Source: Biomphalaria glabrata
Lineage: Eukaryota; Mollusca; Gastropoda; Planorbidae
Length of the DNA: 64,000 bases
Assembly: GCF_947242115.1 (NCBI RefSeq)
Contig: NC_074716.1
Span: forward strand, 13,648,365 to 13,712,364
Direction of reading: 5' to 3'
A program made the position numbers and the translations under genes. Positions 34,201 through 47,058 of the stretch are shown in pieces. A model generated the notes under the pieces. It worked only from the letters and a program-made list of their open reading frames with translations. It was not told the DNA's origin and did no database searches. Every line of letters begins with the position of its first letter. The first letter of the stretch is position 1.

Positions 34201-36478
34201 AATGACAAGGCAAAAACATAAAAAATTCAAACTTAGCTAGAACTACAAGCACAAAAGTAAAAAATACTGCTAATTAATTTCTGACATTTACACAAAAAAA
34301 AATAAAAAAATAAACATTATGATATATTTTAAGATTTGAAAAAATCAAAAAACAAATATAGTTTATGTGAGCATGAATACAAACATACCAATGACATTGT
34401 TTTGCAAGATTGAAAAAAAAAACAACAAAGGCACCTGTATATAGGTCATGACAATCTCACTATTGATCCCACCAGCCCGTGCTAGCCTACAACAGAGAGT
34501 ACCATGCTGCCAGAGGTGTTTCTCAGTTGTTTGTCTCTCCACTGTCTGGGAAACTAGTTTTCTGTCCCCATGATTTGGCTCACTACTAGGATGTAGGCAA
34601 TCAGCTCTAAGCAAAGTTACAGAAAATATTTTGTTTCTCGTTGAAATCTAGTGTACAACAGTTTGCATGTATTTTAGTTTTACAATAAGTGTTACTATAA
34701 GAAACAACTAAGCAACTATTTTCTCTGTAACTGACCCAGACCTACTTATCAAATCACATCGTCGTTTCCCCTAAAGGCTTGATAGTAGATTTCTTTTTAC
34801 CAAATAAAAGATCATTAAAACTTGAATATTTTCCTCACGTTAATCCTCCCATTGTAATAATTTCCAATAAAACAAATGTATTCCCCAGTACCCTAACTGT
34901 AAGTGTTCAATCAGTCTAAACTGTCAAGTGTTCCATATAGGCAAGTTTTGACAAACATGGAATCTCACAGAAAAATTGAGAACTAAGGAATGGTGGTAAC
35001 TTTTTGAGTTGTCTAAAAAAAAAATCCAATGCAAATATAAAGGTTTGACATAGTGACTAAAAGAAAAAACACAATGAATACAACAAGTAAATAGATTTCT
35101 ATTGACATTTTGGTTTCAATATAAAAATAGCACACCAACAAAACGACAACAAAAACCAAAGCATTAATCTACTACGTAAAGCCAGCCATTCAATAAAATT
35201 ATAGATTTTTTAAAAAAAGAAGAAAAAATTGAGACATGATGAAATATACAGAAATATTTGTATCACTAAATAGTCATTGAAAAGCTTGGAAAATAAGATT
35301 AGACTGAGAAACAAAATAGGCAAAGTATATAGGTTACACCAAATTAAATTTTCTAATGGACAGATTGAAATATAAAATCAACAAACTGGTTATAATTCAA
35401 TAATATAATTAATTGGATTTAATAACAGTAAGGAAAAAAAAAACTGACTTCAAAAAAATACTGGAGATTCTAAGTAGAAAATCAGTTTCCAAACTCTGTA
35501 CACACCCTGTAACAGACAGACTTGGACAGTTGGATCTCTCAGTGTGGAATTTTTTTTTATCTCTTCACAGCTACCCAGCACATAAAGAATAGGTACCAAT
35601 TAGAATGGAAATATTGGAATTTTGAAGCTTGGTTAAAATAGAATTCTATCTTGTGTTCACATTTGTGGCACACAGTGTAATGAATGAAATGATTTTGGTT
35701 GAAATGGAAAATCCCCCAAAAAACAACCCACTACTGAGTAAAAAATAAAGGACATTAGAATTTCTTTTATTATAAACGAACAGATTCCAATCTGAAACTA
35801 GCAGACTATAAAGTAATCCCATCTGAAATGAACAAAAAATAAAGTTGACATGCCTAGAAGAAACCAACTTTAGTCTAATCAGAAATGAAAACAAAATGTT
35901 ATGATGTAACTTTCTAGCCAATAAAATGAACAAAATTGTCAAGACTAGTAGTATTGCCAGATCTTCTTGACTGTTTAGTATCAAAGCAAAACAAAATTGA
36001 CACCACCATCAAAAAACAGGGCTGAACACTATATGTGAACAACGAGAAACAGTTTGCATTGCATATATGAACAAAAATACTAGGAATACTAAGTGCTTAG
36101 AGTGTGGTTGATAGTGAGTCTTTGGGATAGCCTTTATATTGTCAGATGGTGTCAGGTTTGTTTGGTTTGAAAAGAAATATAAATTATAGTACAAACACAA
36201 AAATAAATCCACTGATAAACCCTGGACATAAAGTAGCCATAGATATATCATTAAGCAGAGTTTGAAAAAGCTGATGACTTATAGTGACATTGACTAGTAG
36301 TGTGTTTGTTGTGAATAAACTCACAAAGTTTTTGCAACATTTTCATTGGTATAATGCAGTGTGGAACTTATATAAATAGAAATATATTTCCAAAACAACT
36401 AAGGAGAAAATGAAAGTATTAGGCTCAACTTATCAAATCAAAGTGCAAATCCTCAAACTGCTTTGCTACAAGTTGCTG

Positions 36479-39400
36479 CTAGGAATCTAAAGTTTGACCT
36501 CCATATGTGCGCTCCACTAGAAAACACTGAACAATCTCTGCCTCCTGTTGTTGCTCACCATGTCCAGCTGGGTCCCTCACACTATCAATGTGTGCCTTGT
36601 CCTCTAATGGATTATGCTGTTTTTGCTGCCCATTTGTAAGATCTGCACCTGCAGTTGCCTGATGATCTATAGCTTGGAGTTGAGTTTTAAAGCTACCTCT
36701 AAGGCTGCCAAATCTTTGGAGCCGAGAGTCATTTGCAATTTCAAAAGGGTCCAGCGGAGAATCCTTGCTGCGTGAGCTACTGTCATCCCCAACGCACTGC
36801 TGCTGCAGATCAGGTAATGAGGAAGTCATGAGTGTTGTGTCTTCTTCTTCCTGGACCCCAGTAGGTGTGTTGTTATCTTCATCATCATCCGGCTCATCGT
36901 CCCCTTCCTCGTAGCCTCTCATTCTGTCTTCTTCTTCTTCATCCAGCTGACTCCCAAGAGACATACCAGCATAGTGACTGCTGACATTGTCATGTGAATC
37001 CAGGCTCAGGTCTGCACCACTTCCTCCGTACAAGCTCATCCCCGGAGCACCTAGCTCTGCAATGGTGTCACTGTGAATGATATCTCGAGAATGCACCTTG
37101 AGTATGTGCGACCATACAGGCTCAGAGGCAGGGGACTCACTTCTGCTCGTGTTGTCTGTGAAGACACTGTCACCATCTGAAAATCCTTCTAGGACAGCTC
37201 CTTCTGAAGATGCTTTGGTAACCACAGAATTCCCTGAGTTTTTTTGTTGCAGGACTTTGCTGCCATTAGAATGAGTAGTGTTATGGCCCCCACCATTACC
37301 GTTGCCACCATGGTGTTGGCTGCTGCTACTGATGGTGCTAGACACCAGACTACTTTCACACCTGCCCTTTCGACTGTTGTTGCGTTCCCTCACTGTTGGA
37401 CTCAGAAACCAGTCTGACCTTTGTCTCAACCTTTCTAACTGCTTGCGCTTTACAGAGTTAAATCTACTGAGGCACCGGCTTTGATAATGAGAACGTACAT
37501 CATTTAAATTGTCTTCCAATGATTTCGGACGCTGAAAATAAATTTAAAAAAAAAAAGAGATAATCCAGGGATAACAACAAATTATTTGTGAATCTCTTTC
37601 AGTTTGCCACTTGACTAGCACTGAATAGAGTTGTATTTATTTCAGCTAGTAAGTTGCTCTATGATGCTTGTTTCATAATCTTGTCGTATAAATGTTATGC
37701 TTTTCATAATTGATAAAATGCAGAAAAAGATCAGAAAAATCTTGTTAATCATTTATCATATATTTTTTATTTATTCTTACTTTTTAAAAGTTATTCAAAA
37801 TATTTGTTTCTAATCCATAAATCCTTTTTCTGACTATTCATTTCTGTTTTAAATAGTATCAAATCTCTGATATAGGTCAATAACAAAACATTATGACAAT
37901 TTTATGAAGTCAATCTCTAACAAATTTCAAGACTTCCATGTATTCAAAACTGAAGAGTGATGTACTTATTTCAAAACTTAGAATTACAATTGTAATTTTT
38001 GTAGGTATAATGTTTGTAAGCCTCAATCTTGCACGCATCTAACTTTTTTTTAAAAACATTTTGTAGAACCTCAGATTTTCTTTATTTCCTATTATGCAAA
38101 ACAATTGTCAGAATTAAAAAGTATCAAATGGAAATAATACAAAACACTACCATAAAAAATACATTAAAACGACTGCATTTAAAAACATTGCCTATATACC
38201 TCTTTTTTTCTTTGTATAAATTCTATAGGATACTTTCATTTGCTTCCTTTTCAAAAAATGTATTCAATAGTTTGTTGTTTTTTTGAAAGGCAAGTTGTAA
38301 TTACCTTTGAAACTTCTGGGGAAGGAACCAATGATACTTCAGGAGCTGAAAGTGTGGACACATTGAGCATAATGTGAGAATCATCTTGATCATCTGTATC
38401 CCGGGACATGTCCGAGTGACGAAGAGCAGTGGGAGATGTTGGTGGGCTCTCGCTAAGCTCTCGCTCCTTCCCAAGACCACAATCCTCATTCTCGTCATCT
38501 TCTTCATTCATTTTAGTGACTTCTATTAAATCTGGTGCTGTGGCTACAATCAAAGACCAACAATAGTAATTAATGTTTTTTTTCAGTTACTTGATTTCCT
38601 ACTTAAAAATTGTGTATGGTTGTACTTTGAGTTAAATTTTACAAAATGATTCCAAAGTTAAACATTCATAATGATAAAGGGATTCGTGGAAAAAAAAAAA
38701 GCAATAAGTTAGTCAAAATATTGATATTTAGATTCTCAAAGCTATTTTAACTTTAATTACATAAAAGCAGCATTATAAAACAAAATTGAAACCCTTTTAC
38801 ATCAAGCAATAGTTCAGCTTAACTAAAGAGGAGATTTATAAACAAATGAAACTAAATAGTTAATTGAAGAAAAATAAAAAAGCCATTGTAAGCTCATTTC
38901 AAAAGAAGTTTACAAATATTCTAGGATTTAACTAAACAAACGTCTAGGTAACATTATAAATCTAATACAAAACTAAAGGCTAAGTGTTTATAAGCTGCAT
39001 TCCTCTCTTTGAAGTATAACAAATACAAATGTAAGTTGACCAGAAGAAAAGGAAAAAAATATATATATAAAAAAATGGTTGAGAAAGCAAGAAGAAAGTG
39101 TTAATGTAATTAGTAAGCAGGCATTGCTTCACATACTAGATCAGTGATGCACAACCTTTTTCTCTGGACCTCTGATCCTCTGCTACACAAGTTTTGAGGA
39201 GCCACATGTATTGCATCATGGGCCAGATATTATGCCAATTGGGAAAAAGGTTGAGCATCACTAAATAATGTTGGTTCAATAAAGTACTGAGTGCAGGGCT
39301 AAGACTATTCTACTAGGGGTTAAAGAGGAACACATATTTTAACAATGTAGTAGCTGATATAGTTTAGATCCATTAAAAAAATTTCTAGCAGCTTAAAAAA

Positions 39401-42400
39401 TAATGAAAACCCAATACCTACAGTATAATACACACTAGCTCTTTGCTATTAGCATATATGCTTTTTCAATTTTACTGCTAGTTAAAAAAAAAAAGTTAAA
39501 AAAAAAAAAAATGAAGCTTACAAATGAACATTTTTTATAGTTGGAATAAAAACAGAAAATTTTGAAAGAGATTTTATAAAGAAAACATACTTTACATTAT
39601 ACATTAAAATTTCAAAAATTTAAAGCCGCAGCTTGAATCTTACACATCAGCTACAGACGGTATGAATTAAATATTTATTATCTAAAAAGTTGATTTGATT
39701 CATTTTTTTCACAAGGAAAATAAACTTTTAGAAATGAAAAATATTTTGAGAAAAAAGTCTAGACCAAACTTTTCCACCACAATCAATTCTGATTATGCAT
39801 ACAATAGAAAAAAAAATTATTTTAATTATTATTTAAAAAGACAACAGTACAGAGAAAATTAATTTATTTTAAGATAAGAAATTAAAGAAATATTTGTAAT
39901 AAATACACTTACATATATATAAAACATTAGCGAGTCCCAGCCTCAAGTTTTTCAAGATTAATAATAAATATTTCTTTTTAAAGATAATGTAATGTTCAAA
40001 TGTTTAAACTGGGTCATATTTTAAGGCTGGGATCCACCAAACAATATCAATAACAAACAGCTTTTGACTCTTACTCTATCAGAGAGAGTAGACTTGAATG
40101 AAGCCAAGAGATTCAAGAAACCAATATGAAGTGCTCAAAGCAATAGGAAAATTCAGTATTCAGAGAAAAAATAATAAAAAAAACCATCTGAAGCATTGCT
40201 AGGGAAAAAAAAGATAAAGAAAAATAGGAAAATATCTTAATGGCTTCTATGCAAGTTGATGATTTCATTTATTGTCATAGAAATGGTTATATATGTTCAG
40301 AAGAGTTGGCGCTTCTGGAAGGCAAGTGAGACCCCTTACCATTCTGAACCAAGTCAAAACCATACTTGGAAGCTTCTTTTTCAATATATGCATCAAACAC
40401 ACGAACAGCCTGCTTTCCTGCACAGGAACAGTGTAAAATCAGGGATATGGTAACAACAGGCAAAAAGGGAGGCCCAAATACCAAAAAAAAAAAAACAACA
40501 ACACAATACACACATACAATAAGTGCAATATTTAGAACAACAGCCAAACAAAGAGAGCAGGTGGGGAAAAATGCTGACAACAAATCATCAAAACCTAAAC
40601 AGAACAGTGAACAAATGTTTCTTGGTTTTAAAAAAAGTACAATACAGACCCAAGTCTGTTTCTTCAAATGTTATTTTTAAAACTAATTTATTTCTAAGCC
40701 TTTCAATGGCAGAGTACAGATTTGTTCTTATTTCATGCTAAATATAAAATGGTCACATCATATTCTACGGTCAATATTTACAGTTTGACTGGAAAAAATG
40801 TGGCTTTGAGTCTAAATTGTACTAGTGTGACTACTGCTTTTTTATGTTGGGTTTCATATTGAGATAAATATCAAAAACAAAATAAAACCTACGTGGAATG
40901 AGTTGTGAATCTGGCCGATAACTATACCGATATAGTTCTCGTATATGAATGCCAGTATGGGTTGTCTCTGCAAAAAACCTAAGGTTTTCTTGACCGAACA
41001 TTCTCTCGACTCCAAAATTATCTATCAAAAACTGCATGATGCGACTTGCTTTTTCCACCTGTGAGTAAAAAAAAATATTATCTGAGAAAGACTTCAAAAC
41101 ACACTTATGTATTCATCTTGCTAAGCTATCATAAATAATGTCTGACCTTTGCTGGATCTTCTGCACAAGTGTGAAACATGCTGCCAGCAACACTACGAGA
41201 CAAGGCCTCCACTGACATGCAATTCTTTTCCTGATAAGTGACTATTCGAAACCAAGTGCCAAACAACAAGGAAATGAGCTGCTGATGGGCAGGAGATAAC
41301 TTTTCTATAAAGCTGTGGAAGGAAAAAATAAATAGGACAAATCTATAATCATGATGAAATAAATTTTGTTTTATTTGTAGGTGAACGGTACTTTATAGCC
41401 TTCAATGCTTACCTATATCTTCTCTACTGGACCCCCCCCCCCTCTACTACTGGATTGTCATGTGCTCAAACAAATATTAAGCAGCACAAATCTTCAACTT
41501 AGTTATTGAGATGTTCAAAGTCATTCATTTTTTGTTTCAATATCAAACAATAGGATTATGTTAAAATTACATGTTGACATGAGAAATTTAGTATGAAATG
41601 TTTACATGAGAAGTTTAGTAAATAAAAAAGTTTTCATGGGAGTTTTAGTACATGAAATGTTTACATGAGAAATTTAGTATAGTATGAAAAGAAAGCATTG
41701 CTATTTTAAATTTGAGAAAAAATAAAGCCATAATAATCTACAATAACTAAATGTCATAGATAGAGACAGCTTTTTGCTGATGGTTCAGTGTATACATTGC
41801 TCAGAAACTATTGAGAAATATCTGTAGCAAACGTTACTCCAGACCTATATGTAACATTGTATAAAAACTTTTAGACCTCTTCAATAACTTTTATTAGACT
41901 GCATGTGGACAATTTATGTGTGTCCCTAAGTCGTGACAACTCACCTATGCACAGCTTCAATTTGATCCATTTTCTGAGTCAGTGTGAGAACTCTCAGTAA
42001 TGCTTCCTCTCCTTCAGGTGAGAAGATACCTCCAGGAATCTTGAGAAGAAATTTCTGCACAAATGAAATAACATTTTAATTTATTACACAATCAACATCT
42101 AGATATATTTCTAGAGTGAGTTTCATAATGCGACACTCTTTTTCTTTTAGCCAGCTTTTTGCTGCTGAGCTGTCAGCTCTTTTGCAGACTGTACCAAGGA
42201 AAAATACTGTGCTGTTCTTTTCAGTTATTCAGCACTATCGTACAGGGTGTTGGTTAAGTTGGGCTTTAGTGGAAGTAGGGTCTGCCTAAGGTGGATTAGG
42301 AAGGGGCATTCAAAGAGGATATGGTTTAAGGCTCCATAAGGGTGGGAGCAGTGTCTACAAAGGGGGAGTTGTGTGAAATGTATTTTGTTCAGATGGTAAT

Positions 42401-44985
42401 TTAAGAGGTGTGTGTTCAGTTCTTAGTTGGAAGATTGTAGGTGGCTCTTTGTGGGGGAGGAAGTTAATACTGTTCAGTTTGTTTGGCATGGTCATTTCTT
42501 TGTGATTGTTGACTAACATTGACCTTAGGGTGAGGTAGTTAACAGGTCTATCTGGTTGTTCCATAGATGAACCTGCCTGTGATAGCTTATGTGCCTTTTC
42601 ATTTCTAATGATGCTAATGTGTCCAAGGATCCACTGTAGTGTGATATTGATATTTAATTTTGACATCATCTGATGGATTAAAATTATTAGTGTTGTCAAC
42701 TCTTTTGGGTTGGTTGAGGTGCTGCTGTTACATGTTACATAAAAGATCAATAAATTACACACACATTATCATTTCCAGCTATTTAATATTTCTTTAAGTT
42801 ATGAAGACACAGCTATAAACAAAACCAAAACTATTTCTAACCTTAACTACAGAGGCGAGAGTATAGAAACTGTAATTAGCATAGATGACTTGTTTTCCTT
42901 CTGTCAGTCTCTTCACAATTCTTCTTGTGTCATTTGGATTTCCAGGACGTCGAAAAACATCAGCAGTTGTGACGCCTTCTTTGGCAATGTGTACCAGTAT
43001 GTCCTAGAAAGAATATATTATTAAAAAATGTGTTTCACTGGCAAAGAAGCTAGGAAAAAAATGGACGATCATCAACTAGATTAACCATCTATACAAGTTG
43101 CAATGATTGAACAACAATGTATAGTAAAAAAAATGTCAATGGTTAATTTATAAGTTGACAAATTGTAAGTGACTAAATTTGATAGAAGATTTTTTGGTAT
43201 GCACTAAGAGAAGTGCACTATAGTGATATTAGAGATTTGGAAAATAGGTCTACTCTCTGTTTAATAGTTTATATACTTAATATGATATTCAATAGTTTAA
43301 GCATTACGTTTTACATATTTTTTTTTATGTTTGAAAAATATCTTGAAGATACAGTGGTATGACAAAGTAGAAAACACCAAACTCTGGCAGAGAAATATAG
43401 AGGTGCAGATCTTAAAAAGAAAGTGGAGATGAATTGGTCCACCTTAAGATACCAACAGAACTAGACAGGCCTTAGAGCTGCACAAGACACAGAGGAACAC
43501 CAAAAAGTGTGGATGCACTGTACTAGAGGAAGCAGGCAGGGAAGGCAAGAGCTACAAAGCTAAAGACTAACAAAAGTTAGTGGAGAATATATTATATGGC
43601 ATGTTTTTTTTTAATGAGGCTTTATGCTTCATGAGGAACAGAAAGAAATGATGATTTTACATATATATATGTATAGTGTTTTTTTTATAAAAAAAAAAAA
43701 ATAGGTGCCGGTACTCAGTAATGGATTGCCTAACTTTTAACTACTAATAAATTTATAATAAATGTTAAAATAAAATAAAAGTAATAATTTTTCCCTACAT
43801 TGAAAAAGGTGCCGGTATGTTGCACCGGTGCGTACCGTCACAAAAAAAAAAAGCACTGTATATATATATATACATATATATTAAACAATCACTAAAATTC
43901 AATAATTTTAAATGCTTATATAAGGTATTGATTGCATGACTTAATTATTACATCAGTATTTAAATGGGCATTTAGTTTTACTAAGCCTTATATCATAGTG
44001 AATAAATTCCTTTCAATTGTTTTTTCAGTTTAAAAACTGTTCATTTATTAACAGCCACTTTTTTCACTAATGTCAAAGACTGAATTCATAATTTAATTAT
44101 TTATTTGTTAATGATACAACTAAATCTAGTCATCTGCCTCTTTTTTCTTCAATATTTTCAGACGGCAGATCATATTCATTTTTTTTTTGTTTCACATAGA
44201 TCTATTATACAGCCAAATCTAAGGGTTGATGTTGACTTTTCAATATTTTTTAAGTGAATTTTTATGACTATGTTGACACGCATATAGCCTTTTAAAAAGA
44301 CATTTCAGAATTTCTCAATAAGCCTTGCCATAATGAAGCTACAGTTCTTATTACTTACCACAAGAGGCCCTGGCAAGTAACCATGCTTCAAAGCTGAAGA
44401 CAGAGAGGCCCCAAATTTTAATCTGAAATAGAATAAAAGCTGACATAATGTGGCAGTTTTAAAAAGTTTAACTTTGAAAACATGCATTGCGGGGCATCAA
44501 GAGACAAGCCTAACCACAACAGCCATCAATAGGGAACACTCATGTTGCAATACAAAAACTTTTACACACACACAAAAACAAAAAACAACATTAGTGCCAA
44601 CATAAAAGATGAGTACTTGTTAATAAGATAAAAAACGTATTGTTAAAAAAAAACAACGTTATATACAAATTTGTCATCATTTATTCACCGCTCCAAGAAA
44701 ATTTAATTGGTTGGCCCAAAACTGATAGTATTAATAAAAAAAAAACTCCTGTCCAACTCCCCTTTCATGGATTCAACCACAACCATTGGAGTGAGTGGCA
44801 CAAGTGGTTAGCTATTGCCAAGCAAACAAATTGTCTGAATATGGATATATATGGTAATTTAAAGAATTACTTGTAAAGAAAGAAACTATTTACACTAAAT
44901 ATCAAACTACTTACTTTTGAGATCGCAGTACTTCTGCTTGTGAGCTACGGTCAGAAACACATCCACTAAATACATTGCGAAACAT
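36479..44985 (-). CDS. RhoGAP-domain protein, ARHGAP20/TAGAP-like (9 coding exons)
   Basis: Exons in coding order: 44915-44985, 44359-44422, 42842-43003, 41945-42054, 41147-41312, 40893-41058, 40340-40417, 38305-38537, 36479-37531. All borders are GT..AG and phases join: 2103 nt, 700 residues, ATG at 44985, TAG at 36479. The RhoGAP domain (~residues 25-225) would stimulate GTP hydrolysis by Rho-family GTPases. The catalytic arginine finger is R63 in TTADVFRRPGN, and the conserved Lys lies in KKFLLKIPGGIF. The usual Asn of the 'M-x3-N-L' motif is Ala172 (MSVEALSRS). FLIDNFGVERMFG closes the domain as in TAGAP and ARHGAP20. The C-terminal half is low-complexity: acidic runs, Ser/His/Gly-rich tracts and a basic NSVKRKQLERLRQRSDW stretch. 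The domain call is firm; the subfamily is inferred. Confidence 0.9.
38700..40339 (-). other. RhoGAP intron 7, repeat-poor with one MITE
   Basis: AT-rich intron between the exons at 40340-40417 and 38305-38537. The only recognisable element is the MITE at 39142-39263. Confidence 0.5.
39142..39263. mobile_element. Small hAT-like MITE
   Basis: The 122-bp segment has inverted ends: 'cagtgatgcacaaccttttt' on the left and 'aaaaaggttgagcatcacta' on the right match at nearly every position when one is reverse-complemented. The ends resemble hAT termini. I could not see a convincing 8-bp duplication, so it is probably old. Confidence 0.65.
42150..42740 (-). mobile_element. 5'-truncated LINE: RNase H plus C-terminal zinc-binding tail
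   Basis: Minus-strand translation gives the end of an RNase H domain (LQWILGHISIIRNEKAHKLS), then QPDRPVNYLTLRS, then a CCHC-type segment (CRHCSHPYGALNHILFECP) and the terminal motif SLVQSAKELTAQQQKAG followed by a stop. At least one in-frame stop interrupts it. It lies in the sense direction in RhoGAP intron 3. The family differs from the C2H2-tailed LINEs elsewhere in the window. Confidence 0.85.
43380..43640 (+). mobile_element. 5'-truncated LINE C-terminal tail
   Basis: Plus-strand fragments in two frames resemble the post-RT tail 'RKWRWIG...RQAL...RGTPK...EEAG..' of invertebrate LINEs. Readable pieces include KKVEMNW-like residues, LEEAGREGKSYKAKD and QKLVENILYGM. It is frameshifted. 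It sits in RhoGAP intron 2, antisense to the gene, just upstream of a MITE. Confidence 0.6.
43672..43860. mobile_element. TA-flanked MITE (Tc1/mariner-like), intact
   Basis: The element (43674-43858) has inverted ends 'tagtgtttttttt' and 'aaaaaaaaaagcactg' flanked by TA on both sides, plus subterminal 'aggtgccggta' motifs near each end. A TA target duplication is the mark of Tc1/mariner-type mobilisation. It is the better of two copies; the other starts at 15961. Confidence 0.8.
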
Positions 44986-45177
44986 GGCCAATAAAAACTA
45001 CTTGGCCAGCTGTTTCAATGGCTGAAGTCAAGGACCATTTGAAAGCAGTCTTTTAGAAGACAAATCAGCCCAAAGCTAGGATTCTGGTTTACTGTGATCC
45101 ACATTTTTATAAATTTGGCCCATTTCACAACCTTTGCTTTTCCCAAACTGGGAACTTCCTGGATCCATCTTCAAGTA
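44986..45177 (-). other. 5' UTR exon part of the RhoGAP gene
   Basis: On the minus strand 'ttcactgtttcag' at about 45190-45178 is a good splice acceptor 192 nt upstream of the start codon. This implies a non-coding first exon further upstream. The segment holds the short upstream ORF listed next. The first exon and promoter were not located. Confidence 0.5.
45076..45168 (-). promoter_or_regulatory. Upstream ORF in the RhoGAP 5' UTR
   Basis: ATG at 45168-45166 opens a 30-codon frame (starts MDPGSSQFGKSKGCE) closed by TAG at 45078-45076, 90 nt before the main start. If transcribed as predicted, it would be met first by scanning ribosomes and could lower RhoGAP translation. The effect is inference. 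Confidence 0.45.
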
Positions 45178-45918
45178 CTGAAACAGTGAAATATTTTTTA
45201 AGAATTTTATGCAGTTTTCAAAATCAATGACAATATTTTTAATCCCTTCTTATATAAATCTTCACAGATGTAATCATTACATACATCCAGAGCTTACATA
45301 TTCTATATTCATTTCATCAAAATTAGATTTATCCATTTACCAGTTATTTCCACTTGCTTTTAAAGTTATTGGTCAGAACAAGAAAAGAGCTATTGCACAA
45401 TTACAAGAGATTTACCCTACCAGACCACCTCAGGAAAGTATTTCACCCAATCTATCTAAGTTCCTCTACTTAAAGAACAATATGATGACTAAATGTAGAT
45501 GTATATTATAATGAGTGAATTCAAGGGCTCAATAAGCTTATTGTATGTTAGTATATTTAATATCTCCCATATAGGGCCTCATCTTGCCTGCCCAATCATA
45601 GTGTGTTTACACAGTACATCGTGGGCGACACATGAACCGAACTATCAAAAGTACGTCACGAAGTCTAAATTTGCAGATCCATATAAGGAACGAATTTATG
45701 TTTCACAAAAATGCCTTTAAAACACAAATTTGAAAGTTAATGTTATTAAATAATGAAATTAATGGACTATATTTTGTATTTTCATGTGTCAAAGTAAAAG
45801 AAAAACTATCTATGCAAAGTGTGGTTCTTAAAATTAGATCTAGAAACATGGCTATAAGACCTCTGTGGCATTTTACGTCTCGAGAGACGATCTTTTCCCT
45901 TTGCAACTTCTTGTGTGA

Positions 45919-46670
45919 CTAGAGGCCAATCCTTGATACACCGATGCGATCGCAGGTTGGGCATATATAATCACCAGGCACCGTTGCTTTTTCACCCTTC
46001 TTTCTGCTTCTGTTGTGTATGACATCTGCAATCTGTGACCCTTCCTTTATGCTCTCTCTCCATGTGGATCTATCCAGTGCCACCTCTTCCCAGCTGCCAG
46101 TGTCGATTTTGAAGAGCTTCATGTCGCGTTTGCATACATCCGTATAACGTAAAAGTGGGCGACCAGCGGCTCTCCTGCCTTCTATTAGATCGCCATACAG
46201 GATGTCCTGTGGAAGTCGACCTGCTGGCATTCTACAAACATGGCCAAGCCAGCCAAGGCGTCCGCTGCTGATAACAGAGAGGATGTCCTGGCACCCTGCT
46301 CTTTGTAGCACTTCCTCATTGGTTATATTATCTTGCTACCTTATTTTAAAGATCTGCCTTAGGCATCGGAGGTGGAAGACATTCAGCTTTCTTTCCTGCC
46401 ATGAGTAGGTTGACCATGTTTCACTTCAGTACAGCAAAGTGCTCAACACACAGGTCCGGTAGACTAGGGCTTTAGTACTGTTAGTCAGCAATATGTTGTC
46501 CCAGACTCTTTTCTGCAACCGTGACATAGTGGCCATTGCCTTGGCTATCCTGTTGTTTATGTCTTTATCCAGTAGAGTGTTATTGGATATGATGGAGCCA
46601 AGGTAACAAAAGTGACCTAGATCCATGAATTAGTAACACTTTCCTAGAGTTGGGCAACTTTTTTTTTTTG
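45919..46670 (-). mobile_element. LINE fragment: RT thumb region and C2H2 tail
   Basis: Minus-strand translation reads FCYLGSIISNNTLLDKDINN, ALVYRTCVLSTLLYCSETW, LGWLGHVCRMPAGRLPQDI, then LLRYTDVCKRDMKLFKIDTG, SWEEVALDRSTWRES and a finger (CPTCDRIGVSRIGL, then SHKK). This is the end of the reverse transcriptase and the typical tail of an invertebrate LINE. In-frame stops fall near 46330 and inside the finger, so the copy is dead. Its tail is related to, but not the same family as, the one at 13.3 kb. Confidence 0.9.
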
Positions 46671-47058
46671 AGGGTCTTAAGCTTGTTTTAGGGCTACTTT
46701 ACATTTAAGGTGTACTGTACTCAAGGAACATTTATGCCAAGATCCATATTGATCTTATCAAATATAAAATATGGGTTTACATTTATGCCAAGATCCATAT
46801 TGATCTTATCAAATATAAAATATGGGTTTACTCGATACTCGATTTGTTAAAAAGGTTATTTCTTTAATAGAGACAAATTTAGATTTTTTAAATTATTTTT
46901 AGGACCTCCTGTTTGTGGGAGGGATATAAACACACACTACGGTCTCAGCCATGATCCAAGGAACATTTATGCCAAGTTTTAATAAGACTGGTTAAACGGT
47001 TTTTATTTCTATGCGGGACATACATACATACACTTTACTTTCTGCTATTAGATATATA
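46660..47058 (-). mobile_element. Helitron-like non-autonomous repeat, copy A
   Basis: On the minus strand it starts near 'tatatatctaatagcagaaa', continues 'gtatgtatgtcccgcataga' and 'acttggcataaatgttcctt', and contains a 51-bp tandem duplication at 46729-46829. The shared body with copies B (47059-47510) and C (55139-55467) defines a dispersed family. The Helitron assignment rests on the AT-rich TC-type start and CTAG end in the other copies. Confidence 0.55.

Larger units (their letters stand above)
30610..36478 (-). other. Probable long 3' UTR of the RhoGAP gene
   Basis: Nearly 6 kb downstream of the RhoGAP stop has no coding potential, no SINE or LINE and a steady A-rich composition on the plus strand. 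That is unlike the repeat-rich intergenic DNA elsewhere. TTTATT at 30628-30633 (AATAAA on the minus strand) is a candidate polyadenylation signal near the edge of the repeat-poor block. ORFs at 32268-32703, 35646-36251 and elsewhere have no recognisable domains. Confidence 0.45.

Noticed and set aside
45919-46311. 130-codon ORF as a host gene
   Set aside because: It is continuous with reverse-transcriptase thumb motifs upstream and is a dead LINE fragment.
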